Below, in pieces: positions 17,635 to 28,125 of a DNA stretch of 64,000 bases (its first letter is position 1; each line of letters begins with the position of its first letter). The notes below the pieces were generated by a model that had not been told where the DNA came from, searched no databases, and worked only from the letters and a program-made list of their open reading frames with translations. The position numbers were made by a program, and so were the translations under genes. The DNA is taken from the NCBI RefSeq assembly GCF_018402495.1, contig NZ_JAGYIU010000006.1, positions 17,290-81,289 of the forward strand, read 5' to 3'. The DNA comes from Pseudoalteromonas sp. (lineage in GTDB: Bacteria > Pseudomonadota > Gammaproteobacteria > Enterobacterales > Alteromonadaceae).

Positions 17635-20600
17635 TTATTTACTTTCAAGCCATTGCTGGAGTTTAGAATGAAAAGTTTTAGCGTTAAGGGGTTTAGATAA
17701 ATAGTCATCCATACCGGTGGCCAAACATTTGTCTTTATCACCCTGCATTGCGTTTGCGGTAAGTGCTATTATTGTTATGTTTTTATTTACCTTGCCTGCT
17801 TTACCTTCTCTGATGGCAATAGTTGCTTGGTAGCCATCCATCGTAGGCATTTGGCAATCCATTAATATTAATTGATAAGTGTTAGCTGGGTTTTGATTCA
17901 ACTTTTCAACTGCCTCAGCACCATTTTCAGCAATCTCAAATGTCATGTTCAACTGTTTTAAAAGAGCAGCGGCAACAACTTGATTAATTTTATTATCTTC
18001 TACTAATAAAATATGAGCCGCCAGTGTATCTGTCATAGTCTCAGTGGCAGCAAGCGACTTTAATTGTGTATTTACTTGTGTTTGCTCGATAGTGCTTTTT
18101 GCAGTCAGCGCATTTTGTAAATCAAAAGGGGTCAGTGGTTTAAATATGAGGGTTTCTTCGGTTAATGATAATGTGGCACTTTTATTTGCATAACTCATGG
18201 GAGCCATAATAATTAAATGGCCGCTACTTTTTGTTAAAAACTGCTTAAGTGCGAGTGCTTGAGCTTCGTATAATGGTTCAAATAAAGCACTGTCAACGAG
18301 AACAATATCTGGTGGGGTGTGTTCATGGCTATTAATGTAGGCATTTATAGCTAAGTAATCGCAGATCGTGCTGACCTTAGCCCCCCAGCGAGTTAATTGT
18401 TTTTTGGCAATGGTGGTATTGAGTAAGCAATCATCAATAACCCAAATGCGCTTATTTTTAATTGCTTGATATGGTGCGTGCTGTTGAACTAATTGAGGGG
18501 TTATCTTTATAAAAAAGGAAAAAGTACTGCCTTCATTAGGTGTACTACTCACACTTACTTCGCCACCCATGAGCTCACAGAGCTGTTTTACAATAGCAAG
18601 ACCTAAACCTGTGCCGCCATATTGGCGCGTGGTTGATGTATCTGCTTGAGTAAATGAGTCAAATAACAGGGGCTGTTTCTCTGCGCTGATTCCTATACCT
18701 GAGTCAGCGATTGCACATTCTAAAACTGTGGCGTCAAGTGTGTGGGCTATTTTAGCGGTTATCAATATTTTACCGTTTTGGGTGAATTTAACGGCATTAC
18801 CAATTAAGTTACTTAAAATTTGACGTAATCTATTCGGATCGCTAATAAATTCGCTGCTGGTGATATGTGTTGCATCCAAAATTAACGTGGTGTTATTTTG
18901 CTCGGCTTTTAATGCAAATGACTCAACCACTTCACCCAGTAAGCGAGGTAAATTAAATTGAATATTTTCAATGTCTAACTTGCCAGCCTCTATTTTAGAA
19001 AAGTCTAAAATATCATTAATAATTCCTAACAATGACTCTGCAGATGATTGTGCAAGTTTAATATGATGCTTTTGTTGTTGATCTAATTGGGTTGCTTTAA
19101 CAATATTAAGCATTCCCAACACCCCATTCATGGGTGTGCGAATTTCATGGCTCATACTGGCTAAAAACTCACTTTTTGCAATCACAGCTTGTTCTGCGGC
19201 TTCTTTTGCCTTGACTAGTTGTGCCTCTGTTTCTATACGTTGTTGGCTAGAGTAAAGGCTGCCAATTAAAGCCCCTACAGCAATTAAAAAGCTTTCTTCA
19301 TTATGGCTCCATGTTCTAACTATATCTTGCTCAGCACATACTATTCCAATAGAGCCACTGCTTGCAGGAATAAGAACACACAGCATCGCCTTGACTGAAA
19401 ACGGTTGAAGGTAGCTTTCTTTGATAGGGGCTAAGTAGGGATGTTGTTGAGCATCATCAACACAAAATATCGCTTTTCGTTCTATTGCGGTAAAAAAGTC
19501 AGGAATAGTTTCTTGCAGCCACGGAATATTATTTTCGCTACCTGAACGATTAAAACTCGCAAATTGAATTAGCTGGGTTCTTTGTTGATTAAACAATTTT
19601 ATACTGGCGCAGTTTACCTCAAGGGCTTGGCAAATAGACTGCGTGATTAATTCTTTAGATTGGCTTAGTTTGCCATTTAATATTTCATCACTCACCGTTA
19701 AGGAGGCCAAGGTTTCGTTAAAACGAGCAATTTTGCGATTTTCTAATTCTACTTTTTTACGGGCATCAATATTTTGTAATGAACCAAATATTCTTACACA
19801 ACGGCCATTTTTATGTTCAGCTTCACCGTGAACAAGTGCCCATACAGGCTGACCATTTGCGTTGATGATTTCAAGCTCAGTTTCGTAACTTTCACCATGC
19901 TTAATTGCTCTTTCAACCAGTTTAGCGATTTTTTCTCTACTTTCACCTTCTTTAAAATAGTTTAAATTTTCTGACCATTTTGGTTGCTCATCTAATGGGT
20001 ATTCAAATATTTTTTTAGTCATATCTGACCAAAACACGTGTTTTTTTTCTAAGTTAAACGACCATGCACCGACTTGTGCTAAATTACTCATCACCTCAAG
20101 CATTCTTTCGCTTTCTTGTTCACGGTTGAGTATTTTTAGATAAAACAAAAAGGCAGAAATGAGCAAGCCTAACACGGTTAAAATAATGAACCGTAAAGGC
20201 CAGATCGAAGAACTCACTGGTTGCCAGCCTTGCTTGGGTATAACATAAAGCTGCCAAACCCCCCCTTGAAAGTTTAAAGTAAATTCTAGTGGGTCTTGCT
20301 CAGTAATAGAGGGGTCACCGAAAAAAAACTCACCTTGCTTACCTAATCCATTACGCCCTTGTATTGCTATATTATAATTTTGCTGTAGTTCAAAAACCCC
20401 CGAATTTTCATAGACTTTTTCTATATCTAGTACTACTGAGAGTAATCCCCAAAATGATTTATCTATTGGAAAGTAAACGGGTACACGTGCTATTAATGCC
20501 TCCCCCCCTTGGACTAAAGTAAGTGGGCCTGCCATCACAATTGTATTAGTGTCTCTTGCTTTAATGGCATCTTCACGCTGTGCTTTATTTTCCAAAAAGT

Positions 20601-20988
20601 TAAGGCCTATCGCTTTTTCGTTACCTTTAAGCGGATAAGTCATTTTTATTATCATGTCTGGCGCCGCGCCAATGTTTCTTAGCTCATTTGAGGTTTCAAA
20701 AAGTGGGGCTGCAATTTGTTCAAAGCGAGTTTGATCTAAGTTTGGCTCAGCGGCAACAGCAATAGCTAAGCCACGAATGAGTTGAATATTAGACACCAAT
20801 ACAGCTTCAAGTTGTGCTCTGTAGGTACTTACCTGCGACAGTGTGCGTAAGCGATAAGCATCTTTCTCACGATTATAATTAACGTGATCAAGCACCAAAC
20901 TAATAATGATTATCAAAATAAGTGATAATAAAAAAATCAGCTTGGCGTTATTAATTCGGGTGCGTTTGTTTTTGCGCTGCGGCGACAT
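17635..20988 (-). CDS. Hybrid sensor histidine kinase (CHASE-like, PAS, GAF-like, HisKA, HATPase, receiver)
   Basis: SHEIRTPMNGVLGML; GGTGLGLAIVKQLCELMGG; C-terminal receiver with ILMDCQMPTMDGYQAT. Confidence 0.93.
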   Translation of the reverse strand: MSPQRKNKRTRINNAKLIFLLSLILIIIISLVLDHVNYNREKDAYRLRTLSQVSTYRAQLEAVLVSNIQLIRGLAIAVAAEPNLDQTRFEQIAAPLFETSNELRNIGAAPDMIIKMTYPLKGNEKAIGLNFLENKAQREDAIKARDTNTIVMAGPLTLVQGGEALIARVPVYFPIDKSFWGLLSVVLDIEKVYENSGVFELQQNYNIAIQGRNGLGKQGEFFFGDPSITEQDPLEFTLNFQGGVWQLYVIPKQGWQPVSSSIWPLRFIILTVLGLLISAFLFYLKILNREQESERMLEVMSNLAQVGAWSFNLEKKHVFWSDMTKKIFEYPLDEQPKWSENLNYFKEGESREKIAKLVERAIKHGESYETELEIINANGQPVWALVHGEAEHKNGRCVRIFGSLQNIDARKKVELENRKIARFNETLASLTVSDEILNGKLSQSKELITQSICQALEVNCASIKLFNQQRTQLIQFASFNRSGSENNIPWLQETIPDFFTAIERKAIFCVDDAQQHPYLAPIKESYLQPFSVKAMLCVLIPASSGSIGIVCAEQDIVRTWSHNEESFLIAVGALIGSLYSSQQRIETEAQLVKAKEAAEQAVIAKSEFLASMSHEIRTPMNGVLGMLNIVKATQLDQQQKHHIKLAQSSAESLLGIINDILDFSKIEAGKLDIENIQFNLPRLLGEVVESFALKAEQNNTTLILDATHITSSEFISDPNRLRQILSNLIGNAVKFTQNGKILITAKIAHTLDATVLECAIADSGIGISAEKQPLLFDSFTQADTSTTRQYGGTGLGLAIVKQLCELMGGEVSVSSTPNEGSTFSFFIKITPQLVQQHAPYQAIKNKRIWVIDDCLLNTTIAKKQLTRWGAKVSTICDYLAINAYINSHEHTPPDIVLVDSALFEPLYEAQALALKQFLTKSSGHLIIMAPMSYANKSATLSLTEETLIFKPLTPFDLQNALTAKSTIEQTQVNTQLKSLAATETMTDTLAAHILLVEDNKINQVVAAALLKQLNMTFEIAENGAEAVEKLNQNPANTYQLILMDCQMPTMDGYQATIAIREGKAGKVNKNITIIALTANAMQGDKDKCLATGMDDYLSKPLNAKTFHSKLQQWLESK

Positions 20989-21046
20989 AGAATGTAATTA
21001 AGTTGTTAATAGAGAAAGATTAACTATAGTCAATTTATTAAGAAAA

Positions 21047-21083
21047 TAAAAATGGCGCAGTTAAAAATGCGCCATTTTATTTT
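21047..21083 (-). terminator. Terminator downstream of ycaO
   Basis: AAAATGGCGCAGTTAAAAATGCGCCATTTTAT. Confidence 0.75.
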
Positions 21084-21106
21084 TATAATTAGTAGTTTAG
21101 GTGTGG

Positions 21107-22867
21107 TTATGAGTCGCTAACTTCTCGTGCCCAATGCTGTTGCTTTGCAACGTGTAATTTGCGGTAACCATCAAGTAATGCTGCATGCTTTTTAAAGCCC
21201 TCAAGCGATAAACCTGGGAAGGTTAAGCCATTAAATAATTTACGACCTTCAGCAATTTCAATCGCAAGCGTGACATTGTCGTTACCAAACATTAAGCCTA
21301 ATGCATCTTTATAACTGGCATATTCGCGCTCGTCATCATACTTAATTTCAAGGATTGCTTTTAAGCAACGGAAGTGGCGCATCGCTTCGTCGTTTACTTG
21401 GCCGGTATGCAAAATCCAATCAACCCAGTCAATGGCTTCTTCATTACCCGCCGCTAAGCATAAATGTGCTTTAAGCTCACCAATGCGTAGTGTATGCCAA
21501 GGTGTATCGGCGTCGGTTGCTAAGCCAATGAATTCAGCTGCGCGAATAATATCGCTATGGCCTGCTTCTTCGAGATTGTCGTAAATTTCCATCCATTGTT
21601 CGCTATCGTACTGATCAAGCGATAAGAAGTCTTCACGGAATTTAGCGCCTTCATTATTGTTGCGCCAAATTAGCTCATCTACTGGATAAATGTCTGACAT
21701 GCCAGGAACTAAAATACGGCATGCATACACGTTTAAGTGGGTGTAATCCATAATGTAGATATCGTGACCCATACTATGAATTAAATCAGTACAGAAATTG
21801 TATTCTTGCTCGGTTGAACCACTAAAGTCCCAATGTACAAATTCAAAATCTGCTTCAGAGCGGAAAAAGTCATGTGAAATTAAACCGCTTGAATCAATAA
21901 AGTGCAGTTCAATGTTCTCAGGAGTAGCGACTTCGTCGTTATCAAATGTAGCAGGTTGGAATACGTCTAGTTGATCTAGGCGACGACCTTGCAGTAATTC
22001 GGTAACGGTACGCTCTAGCGCTACTTCAAATGAAGGGTGAGCACCAAATGAAGCAAATACTGAGCCATCAACAGGGTTTATAAGCGTAACACTCATTACG
22101 GGGTATTTACCGCCTAGTGAGGCATCCGCAATGCGTAAATGGAAGCCATGGCTACGCAGCTCTTCACAGGCTTCATGAATTTTAGGGTATTGTTTTACCA
22201 CCTCTTCAGGCACGATTGGTAAGCTGATACCTTCGGTAATAATACGGTTTTTAATAGCGCGCTCAAATACTTCAGATAACCCCTGAACACGGGCTTCAAA
22301 TTTAGTATTACCGGCACTCATGCCATTAGAAACAAAAATATTACCAATCACATTCACCGGAATATAAATGTCTTGGTTGTCGCGCTGACGAGTATAAGGC
22401 ACAGAACAAATGCCACGTTCGAAGTTGCCAGAGTTAAAGTCATAAAGGTGTGATGCGGTTAATTCACGCTCTGGGTCAAAATAATCCCATAAGCTTTCAT
22501 CCATAATACCCTGTGGTATTTCATCGTTTTCAACTTTAAACCATTTCTCGTTTGGATAATGAGTAAAGTCATCATTGGCAAATTCTTCGCCTAAGTAAAA
22601 ATCAGCAAAAAAGTAGTTACAGCTTAAACGCTCAAAATATTCACCTAGCGCAGAGGCGATAGAGGCTTTATCAGTGGCACCTTTACCATTAGTAAACATC
22701 ACACCGCAGTCGCTATCTTTTATATGAACTGAATAACAGTTTGCTACAGGGTTAAGCCACAGCGCTTCTTCAATATTAATATTCAGCGCTTTTAGCTTGT
22801 TTTGCATGGTAGAGATAGACGATTCTAAATCGCGGTCTTTACCTTTAATAAATGTTTTTTCAGTCAT
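21107..22867 (-). CDS. ycaO: YcaO (30S ribosomal protein S12 methylthiotransferase accessory factor)
   Basis: MTEKTFIKGKDRDLESSI...FTNGKGATDKASIASALGEYFERLSCNYFFADF closely parallels E. coli YcaO; the 660-aa ORF start is over-extended. Confidence 0.93.
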   Translation of the reverse strand: MTEKTFIKGKDRDLESSISTMQNKLKALNINIEEALWLNPVANCYSVHIKDSDCGVMFTNGKGATDKASIASALGEYFERLSCNYFFADFYLGEEFANDDFTHYPNEKWFKVENDEIPQGIMDESLWDYFDPERELTASHLYDFNSGNFERGICSVPYTRQRDNQDIYIPVNVIGNIFVSNGMSAGNTKFEARVQGLSEVFERAIKNRIITEGISLPIVPEEVVKQYPKIHEACEELRSHGFHLRIADASLGGKYPVMSVTLINPVDGSVFASFGAHPSFEVALERTVTELLQGRRLDQLDVFQPATFDNDEVATPENIELHFIDSSGLISHDFFRSEADFEFVHWDFSGSTEQEYNFCTDLIHSMGHDIYIMDYTHLNVYACRILVPGMSDIYPVDELIWRNNNEGAKFREDFLSLDQYDSEQWMEIYDNLEEAGHSDIIRAAEFIGLATDADTPWHTLRIGELKAHLCLAAGNEEAIDWVDWILHTGQVNDEAMRHFRCLKAILEIKYDDEREYASYKDALGLMFGNDNVTLAIEIAEGRKLFNGLTFPGLSLEGFKKHAALLDGYRKLHVAKQQHWAREVSDS

Positions 22868-23024
22868 TTTGATCTCAACTAGGTCTGCACAATACATGAA
22901 CTGTGTATTATCGTGGATTTTGATGTTTATTTCACCCTTTACCCGCTTTATCGTAGCGTTTTTAATAGAACGAATATGAATATATGCTAATAATAGTTTA
23001 TTGAAATAGTTGAAGGGTATGTTT

Positions 23025-25313
23025 ATGTTTAAAGTAATCAAGCGGTTGCTTTTGGTTGTTGTGGTGTTAGCGCTCGCCGGTACGGCCATTGTTTACGGCG
23101 TTTTGACCTTAAGTTTACCGGCCCTTGATGGTAAAGGCCGAAGCGATGCGGTATCACAGCCCGTTAAAGTCGCTCGTGATACGCTTGGTCAAGCGGTTAT
23201 TACTGCAGCTACTCGTCATGATGCTGCCTATGGCTTAGGGTATGCCCATGGGCAAGACCGCTTTTTTCAAATGGATTTATTACGTCGCAATGCGGCCGGT
23301 GAGCTAAGCGAACTATTTGGTGAGGCTGCACTTGAGCTTGATAAAAAAAGGCGTTTTCACCAATTACGTAAACGCAGCCAAGCGATTTTAAACACTCTCC
23401 CGAAGGCTGATAAACAGCTGCTACGCAGTTATGCCCAAGGTGTCAATGAAGGTCTTGCGCAAGTAGGGTACCCCAGTTTTGAATATTTACTCACAGGGGC
23501 CGATCAAAAGCCTTGGCAAAGTGAAGACAGTTTATTAGTTATTTTTAGCATGTACCTTGATTTACAGTCATCTACATTTGAGCGTGACCAAGCTTTAATT
23601 CAAATAGAGCAGCAATACGGTGCTAAAATGGTAAGTTTTTTAACGCAGCCTAGCCAATATCAAGCCGCATTGGATGGCAGTCAGCTCGCTCTTTTGAATA
23701 ACCCAATCCCCGAACTTTTATCGCAACCAATCACCGCGATTAAACCCATTACCGCCAACTTAGAAGTGGGTAGTAATAATTGGGCGGTCACCTCAAATTT
23801 AACCAACACTCAGGCTGCGATGCTCTCTGATGATATGCATTTATCAATGGCTGTGCCGGTTATTTGGTATCGAGCCCAATTAAACTATTCATTAAATAAT
23901 AAACCCATGCAGGTAACGGGTGTCTCGCTTCCGGGAGCGCCGGCGATTGTAGTAGGCACAAATAACAACGTTGCATGGGGGTTTACCAACGGGTATTTAG
24001 ATACCGCCGATTGGATTGCGCTTAATAGCGATAGCAAAATGTGGCAAGTAGATGAGCCTATTGCATTACCCAGTGGCAAAGTAGAAAGTTACTCTGTTAC
24101 GCTCAGTGAATACGGTCCGGTAAAATACATTAATGAAAAGCCTTACGCATTGAGCTGGGCTGCACATCAACCATACGCCGTTAATATGCAGCTATTACAG
24201 CTTGAGCAAGCACAGACTGTTGATGATGCGCTTGATATTGCAAGTGACGTAGGCATTCCTGTGCAAAACCTGCTGGTGGTCGATGACCAAGGAAATGCAG
24301 CATGGAAAAATATGGGCGGTATACCTGCGCGAAAAGTACCCAGTGAATTAGCCGTAAAAGAAGAAGATTACTCCGCGCTTTGGCAGCAAAACGAAATCGA
24401 TCGACCTTTTATTAAAAATCCTGAAAACGGGCGATTGTGGACAGGTAATTCTCGAGTGGTATCTGTTGATGATAACGTCCGTTTTGGTAATGGCGGTTAT
24501 GCGCTTGGAGCACGTGCAACGCAAATTCGTGATAGGTTATTTGAAAAACAACGCTTTAATGAAAGTGATTTTTATCAGTTGCAGTTAGATAACCAAGCAC
24601 GATTTTTAATGCCTTGGCATGCCTTATTGCTTGAGCAGTTAAAAAAACAGCCCGCGCGCTATAAAGATCATATAAATGCCCTCGAAAACTGGCAGCAATG
24701 CGCTTGCCCGCAATCAATAGGGTATACCTTAGTAAAGACGTACCGTGATGAATTGATAAATATTTTATTTAGCAGTATTGAGACAACACTCAACCAGCAA
24801 GATGGCACATTAAAATATGTGAAACGTGATTTAGAGCCTGCTGTTTGGCAGTTAATAAAGGCTAAGCCAACAAGTTGGGTTAATCCGCAGTTTACTAATT
24901 GGGAGCAGCAATTACAGGGCGCCTTTGAGCAAACACTCACTCAGTTAACATCAAGGTTTGGTAATAACATACAAAACTGGCAGTGGGGAAAAGTAAACGA
25001 ATTAGCGATTGAGCACCCGTTTGCTAAACAAATGCCCATACTAAGTAAGTTACTTAACATGCCAACGGCGCCCGGATTTGGTGACAGTTATATGCCAGCG
25101 GTGCAAAAACGTAGTTTTGGCGCATCACAGCGTTTTATTGTTCAGCCTGGGCAGTTAAAGAATGCTATTTTAACGATTCCGGGTGGGCAATCAGGTCACC
25201 CGCTTTCTGAGTTTTACCGAGCTGGCTTTGATGAATATGTAAAAGGTAAGCACACGCCATTATTACCGCAAGTATTAATGCATCAAATTGAAATTGCACC
25301 AATGAACGACTAG
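23025..25313 (+). CDS. Penicillin acylase family protein (Ntn hydrolase)
   Basis: RHDAAYGLGYAHGQDRFFQMDLLRR; autoprocessing site region GSNNWAVTSNLTNTQAAMLSDDMHL; N-terminal membrane segment. Confidence 0.92.
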   Translation: MFKVIKRLLLVVVVLALAGTAIVYGVLTLSLPALDGKGRSDAVSQPVKVARDTLGQAVITAATRHDAAYGLGYAHGQDRFFQMDLLRRNAAGELSELFGEAALELDKKRRFHQLRKRSQAILNTLPKADKQLLRSYAQGVNEGLAQVGYPSFEYLLTGADQKPWQSEDSLLVIFSMYLDLQSSTFERDQALIQIEQQYGAKMVSFLTQPSQYQAALDGSQLALLNNPIPELLSQPITAIKPITANLEVGSNNWAVTSNLTNTQAAMLSDDMHLSMAVPVIWYRAQLNYSLNNKPMQVTGVSLPGAPAIVVGTNNNVAWGFTNGYLDTADWIALNSDSKMWQVDEPIALPSGKVESYSVTLSEYGPVKYINEKPYALSWAAHQPYAVNMQLLQLEQAQTVDDALDIASDVGIPVQNLLVVDDQGNAAWKNMGGIPARKVPSELAVKEEDYSALWQQNEIDRPFIKNPENGRLWTGNSRVVSVDDNVRFGNGGYALGARATQIRDRLFEKQRFNESDFYQLQLDNQARFLMPWHALLLEQLKKQPARYKDHINALENWQQCACPQSIGYTLVKTYRDELINILFSSIETTLNQQDGTLKYVKRDLEPAVWQLIKAKPTSWVNPQFTNWEQQLQGAFEQTLTQLTSRFGNNIQNWQWGKVNELAIEHPFAKQMPILSKLLNMPTAPGFGDSYMPAVQKRSFGASQRFIVQPGQLKNAILTIPGGQSGHPLSEFYRAGFDEYVKGKHTPLLPQVLMHQIEIAPMND

Positions 25314-25340
25314 CCTTGGATGCAAAGTGAGCTAAATAAG

Positions 25341-25608
25341 TAGGGTCTGCTGACCTTTCAAGGTTAAATTTGCAGCAGTTTGTTTGGTATTTAGGCAAGG
25401 CAGAGCCTATGTGGTGTGGTTATTCCCCATAAATAGGCGAGAACGCAGCATCAATGCCAAACAGGCGCTGCCCTTCGGGTTCTGCCTAGGAGTGATTTAC
25501 TCTTTGTTGCTCGGTTTTTACTTAGCCCACTAGGTTACAAACCTCGCGCCGCGATTAAACCGCTCCTAGTTTGAACAAATTGTAATCTGCAAAGGTGAAC
25601 AGACCCTA
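25341..25608. mobile_element. MITE-like element, about 264 bp with terminal inverted repeats and TA flanks
   Basis: Left end TAGGGTCTGCTGACCTTT; right end AAAGGTGAACAGACCCTA (2 mismatches in 18 as inverted repeats); no coding capacity. Confidence 0.8.
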
Positions 25609-25655
25609 GCTATAACGTTTTATAACCCAGATAAAGCAATTATAGGAAAACAAAA

Positions 25656-26504
25656 ATGAAAAAATTACTACCGGCATTAATCACCAGTTTACTGTTAAGC
25701 AATCATGCATTTGCGGATGAAAACCCTGTTACGGCTACACAATTAAGTGAACATGTTTACGTGTTATTTGGTCAAGGCGGTAACATTGCCGCAAGCGTGG
25801 GGGATGATGGCATTTATATTATTGACGATCAGTTTGCCAAGCTTTCCGACGATATTAAAAAAACCATTAGCGATTTAAAACCCGGCAGTGCTGAGTTTGT
25901 AATTAACACCCACCATCATGGTGACCATACTGGGGGTAACGAAAACTTTGCCAAAGCGGGCGCACATGTGATTGCTCACGACAATGTGCATAAACGCTTA
26001 AAAGAAAAACATGGTGAGGGTTCTGATTACTTACCGCGTATTAGCTTTGGCCATGATTTAAAACTGCACTTTAACAATGAGCATGCGCATGTTGTGCACT
26101 ACTCAAATGCACACACAGATGGCGACTCGGTTATCTTTTTTAGTAACGACAACATAGTGCATATGGGCGATATATATTTTAACTTTGGAAGCTTACCTTT
26201 TGTTGATGTAGATAGTGGCGGTAGTGTTGATGGTGTTTTAGCGGCGGTTGATGATGTGATTAAACAAATTGATGAAAAAACAACCGTTATTCCAGGGCAT
26301 GGCCCGATAAGCGACCGTTCAGGGCTAATGACGTATCGTAAGCTGGTACAAAAAGCGAAAGATGTTATGCTTAATGCTATGCAAAACGATGCCAGTTTAG
26401 AGCAAGTCCTCAAAGCCGATCCATTATCAGAACTTGGCCTTGAATATGCAAACTGGTTACCAAAAGAGCGTGTAACCACCCTTTTTTATCGCAGTTTAAA
26501 GTAG
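25656..26504 (+). CDS. MBL-fold metallo-hydrolase, secreted
   Basis: Signal peptide; NTHHHGDHTGGN; HTDGDSVIFF; GHGPISD. Confidence 0.93.
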   Translation: MKKLLPALITSLLLSNHAFADENPVTATQLSEHVYVLFGQGGNIAASVGDDGIYIIDDQFAKLSDDIKKTISDLKPGSAEFVINTHHHGDHTGGNENFAKAGAHVIAHDNVHKRLKEKHGEGSDYLPRISFGHDLKLHFNNEHAHVVHYSNAHTDGDSVIFFSNDNIVHMGDIYFNFGSLPFVDVDSGGSVDGVLAAVDDVIKQIDEKTTVIPGHGPISDRSGLMTYRKLVQKAKDVMLNAMQNDASLEQVLKADPLSELGLEYANWLPKERVTTLFYRSLK

Positions 26505-26535
26505 CGCCTAGCGCGAACCATAACGCATAAACCTA

Positions 26536-26563
26536 ATTAAGCTGAGCATTTGTTCAGCTTTTT
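26536..26563 (+). terminator. Intrinsic terminator
   Basis: AAGCTGAGCATTTGTTCAGCTTTTTT. Confidence 0.85.
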
Positions 26564-26592
26564 TGATTTTTACGTGCCTAAAGGAGTTGTAT

Positions 26593-28125
26593 ATGTCGGC
26601 AGAAAAAACCCACCTTGAAATTTGTAACTTAACCCGAGAACAATACCCACAAATTAAAACCTTGATGGATGAAGCATACCCTGATTTAGGCGGCGCATGG
26701 CCAAGCCATACAATTTTTAGACTCATAGATCAGTTCCCTGAAGGGCAAATTGGTATTGTGGATGATGGCGTGCTGGTGGGGTTAGCGCTGAGTGTCCAAG
26801 TAGATTATGCACGTTTTTCAAACCCGCACACCTATGAAGATATTGCTGATGGCCATGACCGTGTATTTAGTGATACCACCGGTGACGCGCTATATGGTTT
26901 AGATGTTGCTATTAGTCAGCAGTATCGGGGTATGCGTTTAGGACGTCGCTTGTATGATGCTCGTAAAGAATTATGTCGCCAATATAACTTACGCGCTATT
27001 TTAGCGGGTGGCCGCATTCCACGTTATTACAACCATAGCGACGATATGACGCCAATGGAGTACATTGCTAAGGTGGATCAAAAAGAGATATATGATCCAA
27101 TATTGAGCTTTCAATTAGCTAACGATTTTCAGGTAAAGCGTTTACTTAAAAAGTACCTGCCAGAGGATCAAGAATCAGTAGGTTATGCCACGTTACTTGA
27201 GTGGAATAACATTATGTTTGAGCCAACCGATACCGTTATTGAGTCGACTAAATCAATCGTTCGTGTAGGGGCTGTGCAGTGGCAAATGCGCTGTGTTGAG
27301 TCGGTTGAAGAAATGCTTAAGCAGGTCGAATATTTTGTTGATACGGTGTCTGATTATAAAAGCGACTTTATTTTATTTCCGGAGTTCTTTAACGCGCCAT
27401 TGATGGGGTTAACTGAGCAAAGTAATCAAACCGAAGCCATTCGTTATTTAGCTGAATACACTGAAACTTTTAAAAACGCGATGTCGCGCATGGCAATTGA
27501 GTACAACGCGAATATTATCACCGGCTCTATGCCGCTTGCCGAGGGTGATAAAATTTATAACGTGAGTTACCTGTGTCATCGCAGTGGCAAAATAGATGAG
27601 CAACGTAAAATTCATATCACCCCACATGAGCAAAATGATTGGGTGATTCAAGGTGGTGATAAAATAGCGGTATTTGAAACCGATGCCGGGCGCGTAGGGA
27701 TTCAAATTTGTTACGATGTTGAATTCCCAGAACTATCGCGTATTTTGGCAACTCAAGGGCTGGATATTTTATTTGTGCCATTTTGGACTGACACTAAAAA
27801 TAGTTATTTACGTGTTCGCCATTGTGCGCAAGCGCGCGCCATTGAAAACGAATGTTATGTGGTTATTGCAGGCTCTGTGGGTAACTTACCTGAGGTAGAA
27901 AGCTTAGATGTGCAGTACTCGCAATCTGCTGTTCTTACACCGTCTGACTTTTCATTTCCACACGATGCCACACTAAATGAGGCCACCACTAATACCGAAA
28001 TGCTATTATTTAGCGACTTAGATATGGATAAGTTAAAAGTACTTCACAGTGAAGGTACCGTGCGTAACTTAAAAGATCGTCGCAGTGATTTATATGAAGT
28101 GATATTGAAAAAGAGAGATGTGTAA
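26593..28125 (+). CDS. Fused GNAT N-acetyltransferase / carbon-nitrogen hydrolase (nitrilase superfamily)
   Basis: N-terminal GNAT motif (GLDVAISQQYRGMRLGRRLYDAR); C-terminal FPEFFNAPL, RKIHITPHE, GIQICYDVEFPE; SD AAGGAG. Confidence 0.9.
   Translation: MSAEKTHLEICNLTREQYPQIKTLMDEAYPDLGGAWPSHTIFRLIDQFPEGQIGIVDDGVLVGLALSVQVDYARFSNPHTYEDIADGHDRVFSDTTGDALYGLDVAISQQYRGMRLGRRLYDARKELCRQYNLRAILAGGRIPRYYNHSDDMTPMEYIAKVDQKEIYDPILSFQLANDFQVKRLLKKYLPEDQESVGYATLLEWNNIMFEPTDTVIESTKSIVRVGAVQWQMRCVESVEEMLKQVEYFVDTVSDYKSDFILFPEFFNAPLMGLTEQSNQTEAIRYLAEYTETFKNAMSRMAIEYNANIITGSMPLAEGDKIYNVSYLCHRSGKIDEQRKIHITPHEQNDWVIQGGDKIAVFETDAGRVGIQICYDVEFPELSRILATQGLDILFVPFWTDTKNSYLRVRHCAQARAIENECYVVIAGSVGNLPEVESLDVQYSQSAVLTPSDFSFPHDATLNEATTNTEMLLFSDLDMDKLKVLHSEGTVRNLKDRRSDLYEVILKKRDV

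Noticed and set aside
21107-22867. YcaO as a RiPP (thiazole/oxazole or thioamide) cluster core
   Set aside because: No precursor peptide, TfuA-like, dehydrogenase or transporter genes adjacent; matches the E. coli-type stand-alone YcaO.
25656-26504. MBL protein plus BlaI/M56 as a beta-lactam resistance cassette
   Set aside because: Genes are 3.5 kb apart with unrelated genes in between; the sensor has a TonB domain rather than a penicillin-binding domain; MBL motif alone does not imply beta-lactamase activity.
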